NCBI GenBank assembly: GCA_024213275.1
Contig: JANAVG010000003.1
Coordinates: 124,001-188,000, forward strand
Length of the DNA: 64,000 bases
From: Rossellomorea sp. BNER
Lineage (GTDB): Bacteria; Bacillota; Bacilli; Bacillales; Bacillaceae_B
Direction: 5' to 3'
Under the pieces are notes generated by a model that was given only the letters and a program-made list of their open reading frames with translations, was not told the DNA's origin and did not search any database. The translations under genes were made by a program, and so were the position numbers. Shown here piece by piece: positions 18,853 to 27,820 of this stretch (the stretch's first letter is position 1; the number at the start of each line of letters is the position of its first letter).

Positions 18853-19208
18853 TAGAAATTGTAGAAAAAAGACGTGGTTTTCCACGTCTTTTTTCTATAC
18901 ATACTTGGCAAGTCGTTATGCAAAAAGAGGAATGTAAGTATATGTAGTAATAGAGCCGAATATTTGTAACTTATGAGGTTATTTCGCGACTAATCGTTCT
19001 GAGTTGGATAAACTATAGCTACTAAGCTAGTTAATTATCCAATAAAATACTCTTATTTGGAATCACCTCAAATGTATTATTAGGGTCCTATGTAAGGAGA
19101 ATATTGGATTAATAAAATGCAAATTAATCATTAGTGCAACAATCTATTGTCGAAATTAAAGTTCGCATTGAAGATATTACAAAAAAATGAGTGTAGGGAG
19201 GAATCCCA
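18853..19208. other. Intergenic region after the nucleoside ABC operon
   Basis: It contains a strong terminator (18865-18896: perfect 13-bp stem AAAAAAGACGTGG / CCACGTCTTTTTT). A weak inverted repeat around 19014-19042 (TTGGATAA ... TTATCCAA) has no T-run. Nothing else is recognisable up to the ribosome site of the GH3 gene. Confidence 0.6.
18865..18896 (+). terminator. Terminator of the nucleoside ABC operon
   Basis: Perfect 13-bp stem, 4-nt loop, ending in a run of T. Confidence 0.88.
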
Positions 19209-20954
19209 ATGATTAAGAAATTCGGGTTTTTACTCATTCTTATATTGGTAGTTTTATCTGTAGTTCTATTCTTCCGAGATAACAATAATGGAAAACCTCA
19301 CAACAAAGATTACGTTGATCACATTGAACCACCTAGGGAAGAAAAGCCTTCCCAATCAGATCAAAACAATAATTTAAGCTCAGAGTCATTAGTAAGTAGA
19401 GTATTCTTAAACTCTAAAGAAGGAAGAGTGCCGGGTACTTCATTTGTTGCCGGTCAGACAGAAATACAGGAAATAAATCATGAATGGGGCAATGCAGAGA
19501 AAACGACGACATCCGAAAAAGGCAATTACGCACATTACCCTAAGTACGACGTAACAGTGGGGTACCATGAACAATTGATATTCGATGTCAGGTCATTTCA
19601 TTCTGAATTACAAAATATACACCTGAAAGATATAAAGAAGGTTAAAGGAGACCCGGATGAGGTTCGATATTACAAGGGTAAAACCCATAACCAAATCATA
19701 CTTGTTTATCATGTCAATGAAGAGTACGAATTAAAGTGGATTTTACCCAAACCGTCGGATCGTGAACCTAATCCAAGAGTACACCATATTTCTGTTTTTA
19801 CACAGATTAGTAATAAGGACCATAATCAGGGAGACAACTATGAAGTCATATCAGACATGAGTTTAAGTGAAAAAATCGGACAAATGATGATTACTGGAAT
19901 CTCTGGTACCAAAATCAATCAAAACACCAAAACCTTAATTAACAAATACAAGGTGGGGGGGATTATTTTTTACGGGGATAATTTAGAAACCCCTCAGCAA
20001 ACCGTTCATTTGTTGAATCAAATTAAATTCGAGAATAAGCATAATCGTTTCCCGCTTCTATTAAGTGTCGATGAGGAAGGGGGACGGATTTCTAGAATGC
20101 CTGGAAACATAACAGATCTTCCGACAAATAAAGAGATAGGAGCAATAAATAACCCTCATTTTTCTTATGAAATTGGGACTCTCTTAGGGAAGGAATTAAA
20201 TGAATTCGGCTTTAATCTAGATTTTGCTCCTGTGCTTGATGTGAACAGTAACCCCAATAACCCGATTATTGGAGACAGATCTTTCGGAAACAACCCTAAA
20301 ATTGTAAGTAAGCTTGGAATCCAAACAATGAAAGGCATTCAGTCTCAAAATATTGTACCGGTAATTAAACATTTCCCCGGTCACGGTGACACATCCGTTG
20401 ATTCACATTTGAATCTTCCAAAGGTTAATAAAAATCTGGAGGATTTAAATGAACTGGAAATTATTCCGTTTAAAAACGCTATTGATAACGGAGCTGAAGT
20501 TGTGATGGTTGCCCATATTTTATTACCAAAAATTGATGCTGCCTATCCGTCTTCGATGTCTGAAAAAATCATCTCTGATATTCTAAGAAAACAACTTGAT
20601 TTTAACGGGGTAGTAATGACAGATGACATGACAATGAAGGCCATTACAAACCATTTCGATATCGGTCAAGCGGCAATCGAATCTGTAAAGGCTGGCAGTG
20701 ACATAATATTAGTTGCACATGACTATAACAAAATTTTGTCCACAATAGATGCGTTGAAAACCGCTGTCCAAAAAGGAGAAATTCCGGAAGAAAGAATTAA
20801 TGCAAGTGTCAATAGAATTATACAGCTAAAAAAGAATTACAATATCAATAATGAAGAAGTAGAAGACATAAATATAAAAGAACTTAACCAATCGATTGAA
20901 AATGTGCTTAACAAGGAAATGAGTTCTTCTACGACAAATAACCAATCCGAATAA
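19209..20954 (+). CDS. Membrane-anchored GH3 beta-N-acetylhexosaminidase fused to a DUF4309-like domain
   Basis: 581 residues. Residues ~5-22 are a signal or anchor segment with no lipobox; ~23-60 are polar linker; ~65-200 resemble the DUF4309/YjgB family (GRVPGTSFVAGQT, WGNAEKTT, FDVRSF, then a PNPRVHHISVF end); ~218-550 are a family-3 glycoside hydrolase. In the GH3 part the NagZ-type motif KHFPGHGDT lies near residue 386, with SVDEEGGRISRMPG and VMTDDMTMKAI carrying the presumed Asp nucleophile. It probably removes GlcNAc from cell-wall muropeptides outside the membrane. ATG 19209 follows AGGGAGG. It is not part of the usual ymfC-ymfF neighbourhood. Confidence 0.82.
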   Translation: MIKKFGFLLILILVVLSVVLFFRDNNNGKPHNKDYVDHIEPPREEKPSQSDQNNNLSSESLVSRVFLNSKEGRVPGTSFVAGQTEIQEINHEWGNAEKTTTSEKGNYAHYPKYDVTVGYHEQLIFDVRSFHSELQNIHLKDIKKVKGDPDEVRYYKGKTHNQIILVYHVNEEYELKWILPKPSDREPNPRVHHISVFTQISNKDHNQGDNYEVISDMSLSEKIGQMMITGISGTKINQNTKTLINKYKVGGIIFYGDNLETPQQTVHLLNQIKFENKHNRFPLLLSVDEEGGRISRMPGNITDLPTNKEIGAINNPHFSYEIGTLLGKELNEFGFNLDFAPVLDVNSNPNNPIIGDRSFGNNPKIVSKLGIQTMKGIQSQNIVPVIKHFPGHGDTSVDSHLNLPKVNKNLEDLNELEIIPFKNAIDNGAEVVMVAHILLPKIDAAYPSSMSEKIISDILRKQLDFNGVVMTDDMTMKAITNHFDIGQAAIESVKAGSDIILVAHDYNKILSTIDALKTAVQKGEIPEERINASVNRIIQLKKNYNINNEEVEDINIKELNQSIENVLNKEMSSSTTNNQSE

Positions 20955-21234
20955 GTAGTCAGTAAAAGAGATAGGGCTTGTCCGTTTGAATTCGTTCTTT
21001 TTAGCTATAAAAGGTACTGGATCTACCGCTCATACCTTCTTAGCATTCAGTATCTTATCGGTATTTATAAACGGTGAAAAAATCACATATTTGGATTTAA
21101 AGGTAAAAACTTGAAAGGATAAAGTTCTTACATGTATAGTTAAACTAACTTTATAACAAAATAAATTTGATATAGACGAATTTGATAAATTTTATTGTGA
21201 ATCGTTGCTTTTGAATACAAAAGGAGGTTTGAGT

Positions 21235-22515
21235 ATGAGCATGATTAATGAAATGGTAAAAAATAAACAAGGGTATTCATTACATATAGTGAAAACCGAA
21301 AAATATAAAACGAATACCCTCGTATGGAAAATGAAAGCTCCTCTTCAATCGAAGGATGTGACCCTAAGAGGATTATTACCACATGTTTTACAAAGTAGTA
21401 GCAAAAATTACCCGACTACGACAGCATTTAGAACATACTTAGATGATCTATATGGTGCTAGCTTTTTTGTAGATGTAGGAAAAAAAGGCGAAAATCATAT
21501 TATGAGTTTCTCCATTGAAGTCGCAAATGAAAAATTCCTAAAGGATTCTGAACCTCTTTTGAAAAAAGGACTTCAATTTTTGGCGGAAGTGCTTCTTAAT
21601 CCAAATGTTGAAGGAAATACATTTCATAAAGAAACGGTAGAAAAAGAAAAAAGGAACCAAAAAGTCAGAATTCAATCTGTATATGATGATAAAATGAGAT
21701 ACTCTAACTCAAGGCTTGTTGAGGAAATGTGTAAAGGAGAACCATTTGCCTTACATGCAAATGGAAACGCAAATGATGTAGAGGCTACAACCGCATCTAG
21801 CCTTTATGAATATTATCAGAAAGCCATTGCCGAAGACAGTTTAGATCTTTATGTCATTGGAGATGTAGATGAACAAGAGGTGGAAGGATTTTGTGATGAG
21901 ATCTTTCAATTAACTGAAAGAGAAGAGAAACGAGTTGACTCAAAAGTAGAGAAAACGATTGAGGAAGTTAATGAAGTAAAAGAGGAACAAGATGTAAAGC
22001 AAGGGAAACTAAATATTGGATATCGTACAAATGTTATGTATGGAGATGAGGATTATTTTGCCCTTCAAGTATTTAACGGAATATTTGGAGGCTTCTCTCA
22101 TTCCAAGCTTTTCATTAATGTTCGTGAAAAAGCAAGTCTTGCTTACTATGCGGCTAGTCGTCTAGAAAGCCATAAAGGCTTGATGATGGTGATGTCTGGA
22201 ATTGATATGAAGAATTATGATCAAGCTGTTCAGATTATTAAAGAGCAAATGGATGCAATGAAAAATGGAGAATTTACAGATGGTGAGCTGGAACAAACGA
22301 AAGCAGTTATTAGAAATCAGCTCTTAGAAACCATTGACACTTCTAGAGGGTTAGTAGAAGTTCTTTATCATAATGTCGTCGCCCATCAACAATTGGTACT
22401 AGAAGATTGGTTAGAGAAAGTAGAACGAACTACAAAGCAGGAGATTATTGAAGTAGCGAAAAAAATAAACATGGATACGATTTATTTTCTTACTGGAACG
22501 GAGGCATCCGCATGA
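21235..22515 (+). CDS. ymfF: YmfF, M16-like protein lacking the zinc motif
   Basis: 426 residues when started at ATG 21235 behind AAAGGAGG (21220-21227), the length I recall for B. subtilis YmfF. It has the M16 peptidase fold but where HxxEH should be the sequence reads LLPHVLQSSSKNY, so the catalytic His/Glu are absent. The C-terminal half keeps REKASLAYYAASRLES. It overlaps ymfH by 4 bp. The likely arrangement is an inactive subunit paired with catalytic YmfH, as in other two-part M16 proteases; in Enterococcus homologues act in peptide-pheromone processing. The substrate here is unknown. Confidence 0.9.
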   Translation: MSMINEMVKNKQGYSLHIVKTEKYKTNTLVWKMKAPLQSKDVTLRGLLPHVLQSSSKNYPTTTAFRTYLDDLYGASFFVDVGKKGENHIMSFSIEVANEKFLKDSEPLLKKGLQFLAEVLLNPNVEGNTFHKETVEKEKRNQKVRIQSVYDDKMRYSNSRLVEEMCKGEPFALHANGNANDVEATTASSLYEYYQKAIAEDSLDLYVIGDVDEQEVEGFCDEIFQLTEREEKRVDSKVEKTIEEVNEVKEEQDVKQGKLNIGYRTNVMYGDEDYFALQVFNGIFGGFSHSKLFINVREKASLAYYAASRLESHKGLMMVMSGIDMKNYDQAVQIIKEQMDAMKNGEFTDGELEQTKAVIRNQLLETIDTSRGLVEVLYHNVVAHQQLVLEDWLEKVERTTKQEIIEVAKKINMDTIYFLTGTEASA

Positions 22516-23804
22516 AAAATATTACCTTTGATCAATTAGGAGAAGAACTTTTCTATGAGAAAATGGCCAATGGGTTAGACGTATATATTCTCCCTAAAAA
22601 AGGCTTTAATAAAACGTATGCAACATTCACTACAAAGTATGGTTCAGTGGATAATCACTTTGTTCCAAAAGGAAAAGATGAGTATATTAAAGTTCCAGAC
22701 GGAATTGCCCATTTTTTAGAGCATAAATTATTCGAAAAAGAAGATGGTGATGTTTTTCAACAATTTAGCCGTCAAGGAGCATCAGCCAATGCCTTTACGT
22801 CTTTTACCCGAACAGCTTATCTATTTTCATCTACATCAAATGTAGAGAAAAACTTGGAAACATTAATGGATTTTGTTCAAGAGCCATATTTCACTGAAAA
22901 AACTGTAGAAAAAGAAAAAGGAATTATTGGGCAAGAGATTACAATGTACGATGATAACCCGGATTGGAGATTATACTTTGGGGTCATTCAAAATATGTAT
23001 AAAAATCATCCAGTTAAAATCGATATAGCAGGGACCATTGATTCAATCGCTGATATAACAAAAGATATGCTCTATGAATGCTATGAAACCTTCTATCATC
23101 CGAGTAATATGCTATTATTCGTTGTTGGGGCTGTTGACCCTAAAGCAACGATGAACCAGATTCGTGATAATCAAAATCGGAAAGATTATCGAAAGAAGGA
23201 TGAAATTCAAAGGAAATTTGATGACGAACAGGAAGAAGTATCAGAAAAGAAACAAGTTCTTAAAATGAATGTTCAAGCACCTAAATGTTTAGTTGGTATA
23301 AAAGCGCTGGAGTCAAACCAGTCTGGTCAAGAGATGTTAAAAAGGGAACTTACAATGAACCTTCTACTTGATATGCTTTTTGGAAAAAGCTCAAGTCTCT
23401 ATTTGGAGTTATATAATCAAGGGTTAATTGATGAAACATTCCATTATGATTATACACAAGAAAATGGATTTGGTTTTGCCATTTTGGGTGGGGATACAGA
23501 AAAGCCAGATCAATTAGCAGAAGAACTTCAAGGGATTTTGCTTAAAGCTAAAAATGGGGAGCATTTATCCGAAGAAGCCCTTGAACGTACAAAGAAAAAG
23601 AAAATCGGATCATTCTTAAGAGCGGTGAACTCACCTGAATTTATTGCCAATCAGTTTACGCGATATGCCTTTAATGAAATGGATTTATTTGAAGTGGTTC
23701 CTACCCTTGAAAAGATCACATTTAATGACGTTAAAGAAGTTGCTTCGAAATTTATTGACGAGAAAAGGTTTACAGTGTGTCAAGTAGTACCAAAAACATC
23801 ATAA
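22512..23804 (+). CDS. ymfH: YmfH, catalytic M16 zinc peptidase
   Basis: 430 residues with the intact zinc motif HFLEHKLFEKEDGD about 74 residues in and a downstream Glu region (EKGIIGQEITMYDD) that supplies the third ligand in this family. ATG 22512 overlaps the end of ymfF (4 bp), with GGAACGGAGG just upstream. Together YmfF and YmfH probably form one cytoplasmic protease. A palindromic repeat follows the stop codon. Confidence 0.92.
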   Translation: MKNITFDQLGEELFYEKMANGLDVYILPKKGFNKTYATFTTKYGSVDNHFVPKGKDEYIKVPDGIAHFLEHKLFEKEDGDVFQQFSRQGASANAFTSFTRTAYLFSSTSNVEKNLETLMDFVQEPYFTEKTVEKEKGIIGQEITMYDDNPDWRLYFGVIQNMYKNHPVKIDIAGTIDSIADITKDMLYECYETFYHPSNMLLFVVGAVDPKATMNQIRDNQNRKDYRKKDEIQRKFDDEQEEVSEKKQVLKMNVQAPKCLVGIKALESNQSGQEMLKRELTMNLLLDMLFGKSSSLYLELYNQGLIDETFHYDYTQENGFGFAILGGDTEKPDQLAEELQGILLKAKNGEHLSEEALERTKKKKIGSFLRAVNSPEFIANQFTRYAFNEMDLFEVVPTLEKITFNDVKEVASKFIDEKRFTVCQVVPKTS

Positions 23805-23833
23805 AATTGTCATAAGAGGTTTGACCAACAAGA

Positions 23834-23939
23834 GGGCTGGCTCGAAAAAATGTGTCTAGAAATCAAGACTTCATTTATAGGAAAATCCTCAGGGATAATT
23901 TCTATATAATGTTGTAATAGGCATCCTTCGAGTCAGCCC
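23834..23939. repeat. Palindromic dispersed element, copy 2
   Basis: Inverted ends GGGCTGGCTCGA (23834-23845) and TCGAGTCAGCCC (23928-23939), one mismatch. Its reverse complement resembles the element at 2230-2347 in both its ends and its interior. It fills the space between ymfH and ymfI and may act as a terminator. Confidence 0.6.
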
Positions 23940-23980
23940 GACTTTATTTTGGTTACCTTCTTTTCGTTAGGAGAAAAGCT

Positions 23981-24703
23981 ATGAGGAAATTTGCTTTAAT
24001 TATCGGGGCATCTGGTGGTATTGGAGCAGAAACTGCAAGAACGCTTGCAAGTCAGGGATGGAATTTATATTTACATTATTACTCGAATCATGATTTTATC
24101 ATTAATTTGAAGACAGAATTACTATCAAACGATATCGAAATCCATTGTGTTCAAGCTGATCTATCTAAAAAGGAAGGAGTTACTAAGATCCTTTATAGCA
24201 TTTTTCAAATAGATGCTGTTGTTTATACATGTGGAGTAGCTCATTATGGCTTATTTCAAGATATTAACGATAAAGAGATGGACTTAATGTGGAATCTCCA
24301 TGTGAAAAGCCCAATGCTGCTGCTTCAAAGCTTACTTGACAAGCTTAGGGGAACAGATCATGCAAGTATTGTTTTAGTCAGCTCAATATGGGGGCAAACA
24401 GGAGCTTCATGCGAAGTGATGTACTCCACTGTGAAAGGGGCTCAAATTTCCCTCGTTAAATCTTTAAGTAAAGAGTTAGCACGCAGTGGGATTAGAGTGA
24501 ATGCCGTTGCACCTGGTGCGGTAAATACGAATATGATGAATCAATTCACACAAGAAGAGAAATTAGAAATAACTGAGGAGATACCAATGGGGAGAATGGC
24601 GCAACCAAATGAGATCGCTGAGTCCATCTCCTATCTACTTTCACCGCAATCTTCTTATATTACTGGACAGGTAGTAGCGATTAATGGCGGATGGTATACA
24701 TAA
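23981..24703 (+). CDS. ymfI: YmfI, short-chain dehydrogenase/reductase
   Basis: 240 residues, FabG-like. NADP-binding loop IIGASGGIGAETAR at the start; catalytic Ser in VLVSSIWG and Tyr-Lys in YSTVKGAQISLVKSL; a typical C-terminal GQVVAINGGWY. The substrate cannot be deduced. The position in the ymfF-ymfM series matches B. subtilis. ATG 23981 has TTAGGAGAA upstream. Confidence 0.9.
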   Translation: MRKFALIIGASGGIGAETARTLASQGWNLYLHYYSNHDFIINLKTELLSNDIEIHCVQADLSKKEGVTKILYSIFQIDAVVYTCGVAHYGLFQDINDKEMDLMWNLHVKSPMLLLQSLLDKLRGTDHASIVLVSSIWGQTGASCEVMYSTVKGAQISLVKSLSKELARSGIRVNAVAPGAVNTNMMNQFTQEEKLEITEEIPMGRMAQPNEIAESISYLLSPQSSYITGQVVAINGGWYT

Positions 24704-24812
24704 TTTCATTTTCTACATGAATATTTTTCATCCTCCGATGCAAACTAACGATGTACTCCGAAAACAGGAGCAGATTTATTTAGTTTTGTGGATATTAGAA
24801 GGAGGGTATAAA

Positions 24813-25070
24813 ATGTCTGTATTAGATAACTGGTCAGAGTGGAAAAACTTTTTAGGTGATCGTTTACACCAAGCCCAGCATGAAGGAATGGATGGTAAAG
24901 TGGTTTCTGAATTGGCTTATCAGATTGGTGACTACTTATCGAATCAAGTAGAAGCAAAAAATGACCAAGAAAAAGTTCTTGCTGACTTATGGTCTGTTGC
25001 ATCGCCTGAAGAACAACATGCTATTGCGAATATGATGGTGAAGCTAGTAAATAATAATGGTACACGTTAA
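24813..25070 (+). CDS. ymfJ: YmfJ, DUF3243 small protein
   Basis: 85 residues, all helical in character (SVLDNWSEWKNFLGDRL, then LYIDG-free acidic helices ending MVKLVNNNGTR), matching the DUF3243 family in length and position. ATG 24813 lies 8 nt after AGAAGGAGG; the frame is open upstream, but that part overlaps the ymfI end and has no ribosome site. Function unknown. Confidence 0.88.
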   Translation: MSVLDNWSEWKNFLGDRLHQAQHEGMDGKVVSELAYQIGDYLSNQVEAKNDQEKVLADLWSVASPEEQHAIANMMVKLVNNNGTR

Positions 25071-25096
25071 GAGGGGATACTTCCTCTCTTTTTTTT
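25069..25096 (+). terminator. Terminator of ymfJ
   Basis: A short stem AGAGG / CCTCT around ATACTT, with a strong T7 tail, starting at the stop codon. Confidence 0.65.
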
Positions 25097-25481
25097 ATCC
25101 TGAAGAAAAACCATGCCTCTATGTCCATAAAAGTCATCATCCACATCCTATGCTGTGTAAGAGTCTATTAGTTATTGCTTGGGTTATTCTATATACAGAT
25201 TTCGGATAGTTTTCCTTTTCTAATAGAAGGAAATCATATATTATAGTATCTAGACAGTCTAAAATGTCCTTTAAATTATAAAGTGTTTACTATTAAAGAA
25301 TCTTTGTCGTTGTCGAGCGCAAAGCAACCAGCCTAGGTAGACTAAGTAAATCGCAAGGATAAGAAATGTCATCTTTCCTAAGCGCCGCGTCTTATACATA
25401 TCTGAGGCTATTCAATGCGCCTGCGCTTTTCAGTATCCAGTTCCGGAGCCTACGCTTTTCCAATGATCAGGAGGGGGAAAC
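25071..25481. other. Intergenic region between ymfJ and ymfK
   Basis: Apart from the terminator, the right part (about 25315-25465) looks like a relic of a dispersed Bacillus repeat: GC-richer segments such as GAGCGCAAAGCAACC, AAGCGCCGCGTC, CGCCTGCGCTTTTC and CAGTTCCGGAGCC resemble the CTCCAGCGCC/GCGCTTTTC repeats I recall from this group. No ORF or RNA gene seen. Confidence 0.45.
25315..25465. repeat. Probable degenerate GC-rich dispersed repeat
   Basis: Locally higher GC than its surroundings, with repeat-like half-sites CGCCTGCGCTTTTC and CCGGAGCCTACGCTTTTCC. Identification rests on remembered resemblance only; there is no second copy in the window. Confidence 0.4.
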
Positions 25482-26273
25482 ATGGAGAGAAAAGAATGGT
25501 ATTTAGAATATGAAATTCAAAAAAATCGTCCAGGCCTCTTAGGTGACATTTCTTCACTACTAGGAATGCTTTCGATTAATATTATTACGATTAATGGTGT
25601 AGATGAAGGACGTCGAGGGATGCTTCTTTTTGCGAATAGTGATGAACAAATCACTCGCCTTGAATCGATCTTACAAACAATGGATACGATAAATGTAACA
25701 AAGTTAAGGGAACCTAAGCTTAGAGATCGACTTGCAGTTAGGCACGGCCGTTACATTCAAAGAGATGCAGACGATAAAAAGACATTTCGTTTTATACGAG
25801 ATGAACTTGGATTACTTGTCGATTTTATGGCTGAACTATTTAAACAAGAAGGTCATAAATTGGTTGGAATTCGTGGAATGCCACGTGTTGGAAAAACAGA
25901 ATCGGTTGTAGCATCAAGTGTATGTGCAAATAAAAAATGGCTATTTGTTTCTTCTACTTTGTTAAAACAAACGATCCGCAGTCAGCTCATTGATGATGAA
26001 TATTCATCTGATAATATTTTTATTATTGATGGGATTGTATCAACAAGGAGAGCAAATGAAAGGCATTGGCAATTAGTTAGAGAAATTATGAGATTATCAG
26101 CAGTAAAGGTGATTGAGCATCCAGATATTTTTGTCCAGAACTCTGAATATTCATTGGATGATTTTGACTATATTATTGAATTAAGAAACGATCCAGAAGA
26201 AGAAATTACATATGATTTAGTACACAAGAACAACATGTTTCAAGATTCTGATTTTGGAGGATTTGATTTTTAA
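25482..26273 (+). CDS. ymfK: YmfK, DUF3388 protein with ACT-like and P-loop-like segments
   Basis: 263 residues. The first ~75 look like an ACT domain (NRPGLLGDISSLLGMLSI, GRRGMLLF). Around residue 130 a Walker-A-like loop occurs, GMPRVGKTE, followed by strand/helix alternation (FIIDGIVSTRRA), suggesting nucleotide binding. The family is conserved in Bacillus next to ymfM-pgsA and has no known function. ATG 25482 follows CAGGAGGGGG. An interesting housekeeping-locus orphan: sensor (ACT) plus nucleotide binding is an inference from motif resemblance. Confidence 0.85.
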   Translation: MERKEWYLEYEIQKNRPGLLGDISSLLGMLSINIITINGVDEGRRGMLLFANSDEQITRLESILQTMDTINVTKLREPKLRDRLAVRHGRYIQRDADDKKTFRFIRDELGLLVDFMAELFKQEGHKLVGIRGMPRVGKTESVVASSVCANKKWLFVSSTLLKQTIRSQLIDDEYSSDNIFIIDGIVSTRRANERHWQLVREIMRLSAVKVIEHPDIFVQNSEYSLDDFDYIIELRNDPEEEITYDLVHKNNMFQDSDFGGFDF

Positions 26274-26291
26274 ATTTGGTAGGTGTTATGT

Positions 26292-27188
26292 TTGACAGAA
26301 TTAGGAGCACGTTTAAAAGAAGCCCGCGAAGCAAAAGGCTATTCATTGGAAGACTTACAAAGGGTAACGAAGATCCAAAAACGTTACCTTATTGGGATTG
26401 AAGAAGGAAATTATGATTTGATTCCAGGGAAATTTTATGTCCGTGCGTTTATTAAACAATACGCGGAAAGCGTGGGGCTTTCTCCGGAAGTTATTTTTGA
26501 GGAGTATAAGAATGATATTCCTACTTCCTTCAATGATGACATTCCGGAACAGCTTTCAAGAGTTAATACACGTAAAACAGTTCCCCAAAGTTCATCAAAG
26601 GCATTTGATATTATTCCGAAACTACTTGTCGCCATTTTTGTTATTGGAGCATTATTTGTTATTTGGTTAGTGGTATCTAATTATTTAGGAAGTGATAAGA
26701 GCAGTGACCAAACAAATGAGGATCGATCACCAGTACAGGTAGATCAAAACAAAGATGCCGATAAAAACGAAAAAGCAAACGAGAACATTGAAGAAAAGAA
26801 TGAAAATGCTGAAGGGGATATTGAACACAAAGAAGAACCCGCAGAAGAGTCTGAAAAACCAAAGCCTGAGCTATCAGTCGTAGAATCTTCTGGGATTGAA
26901 ACGACGTACGCATTAAAAAATGCAAAGGAATTTAAATTAGATTTAGCAACCTCTGGCGATTCATGGATTGAAGTTTACAATTCTAAAGGTGAACAGCTTT
27001 CGTATGGGATGATGTCGGACGGAGAAAGCAAAAGCATTGATTTAAAGGCTGACCCTGAAGCGTCCCTTGTTATTGGGAATGCTTCTAATACAGAGATTAA
27101 GGTCAATGGTACAGTATTACAGTATGAAATTTCCCCGACAGAAGTAGTTAGACAGAATATTATCATTCAGTTTTCAAAGTCTGAATAG
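26292..27188 (+). CDS. ymfM: YmfM/RodZ-like cell-shape protein
   Basis: 298 residues from TTG 26292, which has TAGGTG at a good distance; an in-frame GTG at 26283 lies in the ribosome site. Order: N-terminal Xre-type helix-turn-helix (LGARLKEAREAKGYSLEDL ... YVRAFIKQYAESVGL), one membrane segment (~residues 108-130, LLVAIFVIGALFVIWLVV), a highly charged Glu/Lys/Asn linker (~140-200), and an extracellular beta domain (DUF4115-like) at the end. RodZ links MreB to the membrane and shapes rod cells. It is followed by pgsA, as in B. subtilis. Confidence 0.9.
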   Translation: MTELGARLKEAREAKGYSLEDLQRVTKIQKRYLIGIEEGNYDLIPGKFYVRAFIKQYAESVGLSPEVIFEEYKNDIPTSFNDDIPEQLSRVNTRKTVPQSSSKAFDIIPKLLVAIFVIGALFVIWLVVSNYLGSDKSSDQTNEDRSPVQVDQNKDADKNEKANENIEEKNENAEGDIEHKEEPAEESEKPKPELSVVESSGIETTYALKNAKEFKLDLATSGDSWIEVYNSKGEQLSYGMMSDGESKSIDLKADPEASLVIGNASNTEIKVNGTVLQYEISPTEVVRQNIIIQFSKSE

Positions 27189-27211
27189 TCATCATCAGGA
27201 GGTACGAACCC

Positions 27212-27790
27212 GTGAATTTACCTAATAAAATTACAGTATCAAGAATATTATTGATTCCATTGTTCGTCATTATTATGATTGTTCCCTTTAATTGGGGGGA
27301 CATAACGTTTTTAGGAGCTGAAATGCCCGTCTCTCATTTTGTAGGTGGGTTATTGTTCATTATCGCTTCTACAACGGATTGGATTGATGGATACTACGCT
27401 AGAAAACTTAATCAAGTCACAAATCTTGGAAAGTTTTTAGATCCATTAGCAGATAAGCTACTAGTGTCTGCTGCATTAATCGTGTTAGTAGAACTTGGTT
27501 TCGCTGCTTCTTGGATTGTCATCATTATTATCAGCCGTGAATTTGCTGTTACAGGCTTACGTTTAGTACTAGCTGGTGAGGGAGAAGTAGTAGCAGCCAA
27601 TAATTTAGGAAAGATTAAAACCTGGACACAAATCATTGCGATTTCAGCGCTTCTCCTTCATAATACAATTTTTGCAGCAATAAATTTCCCGTTTGCAACA
27701 GTTGCTTTATGGGTAGCAATGATCATGACGATATGGTCTGGCTGCGACTATTTCTTTAAAAATAAACAAGCTTTATTAAACTCAAAATAA
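27212..27790 (+). CDS. pgsA: CDP-diacylglycerol-glycerol-3-phosphate 3-phosphatidyltransferase
   Basis: 192 residues, several membrane helices. The CDP-alcohol phosphotransferase signature is intact: TDWIDGYYARKLNQVTNLG followed by KFLDPLADKLL (D..DG..AR...G...D...D). It makes phosphatidylglycerol phosphate for membrane lipid synthesis. GTG 27212 has CAGGAGGT upstream. Co-oriented between ymfM and cinA. Confidence 0.95.
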   Translation: MNLPNKITVSRILLIPLFVIIMIVPFNWGDITFLGAEMPVSHFVGGLLFIIASTTDWIDGYYARKLNQVTNLGKFLDPLADKLLVSAALIVLVELGFAASWIVIIIISREFAVTGLRLVLAGEGEVVAANNLGKIKTWTQIIAISALLLHNTIFAAINFPFATVALWVAMIMTIWSGCDYFFKNKQALLNSK

Positions 27791-27820
27791 AGAATTAAAA
27801 AGAATTAAGGGGATGATGTC

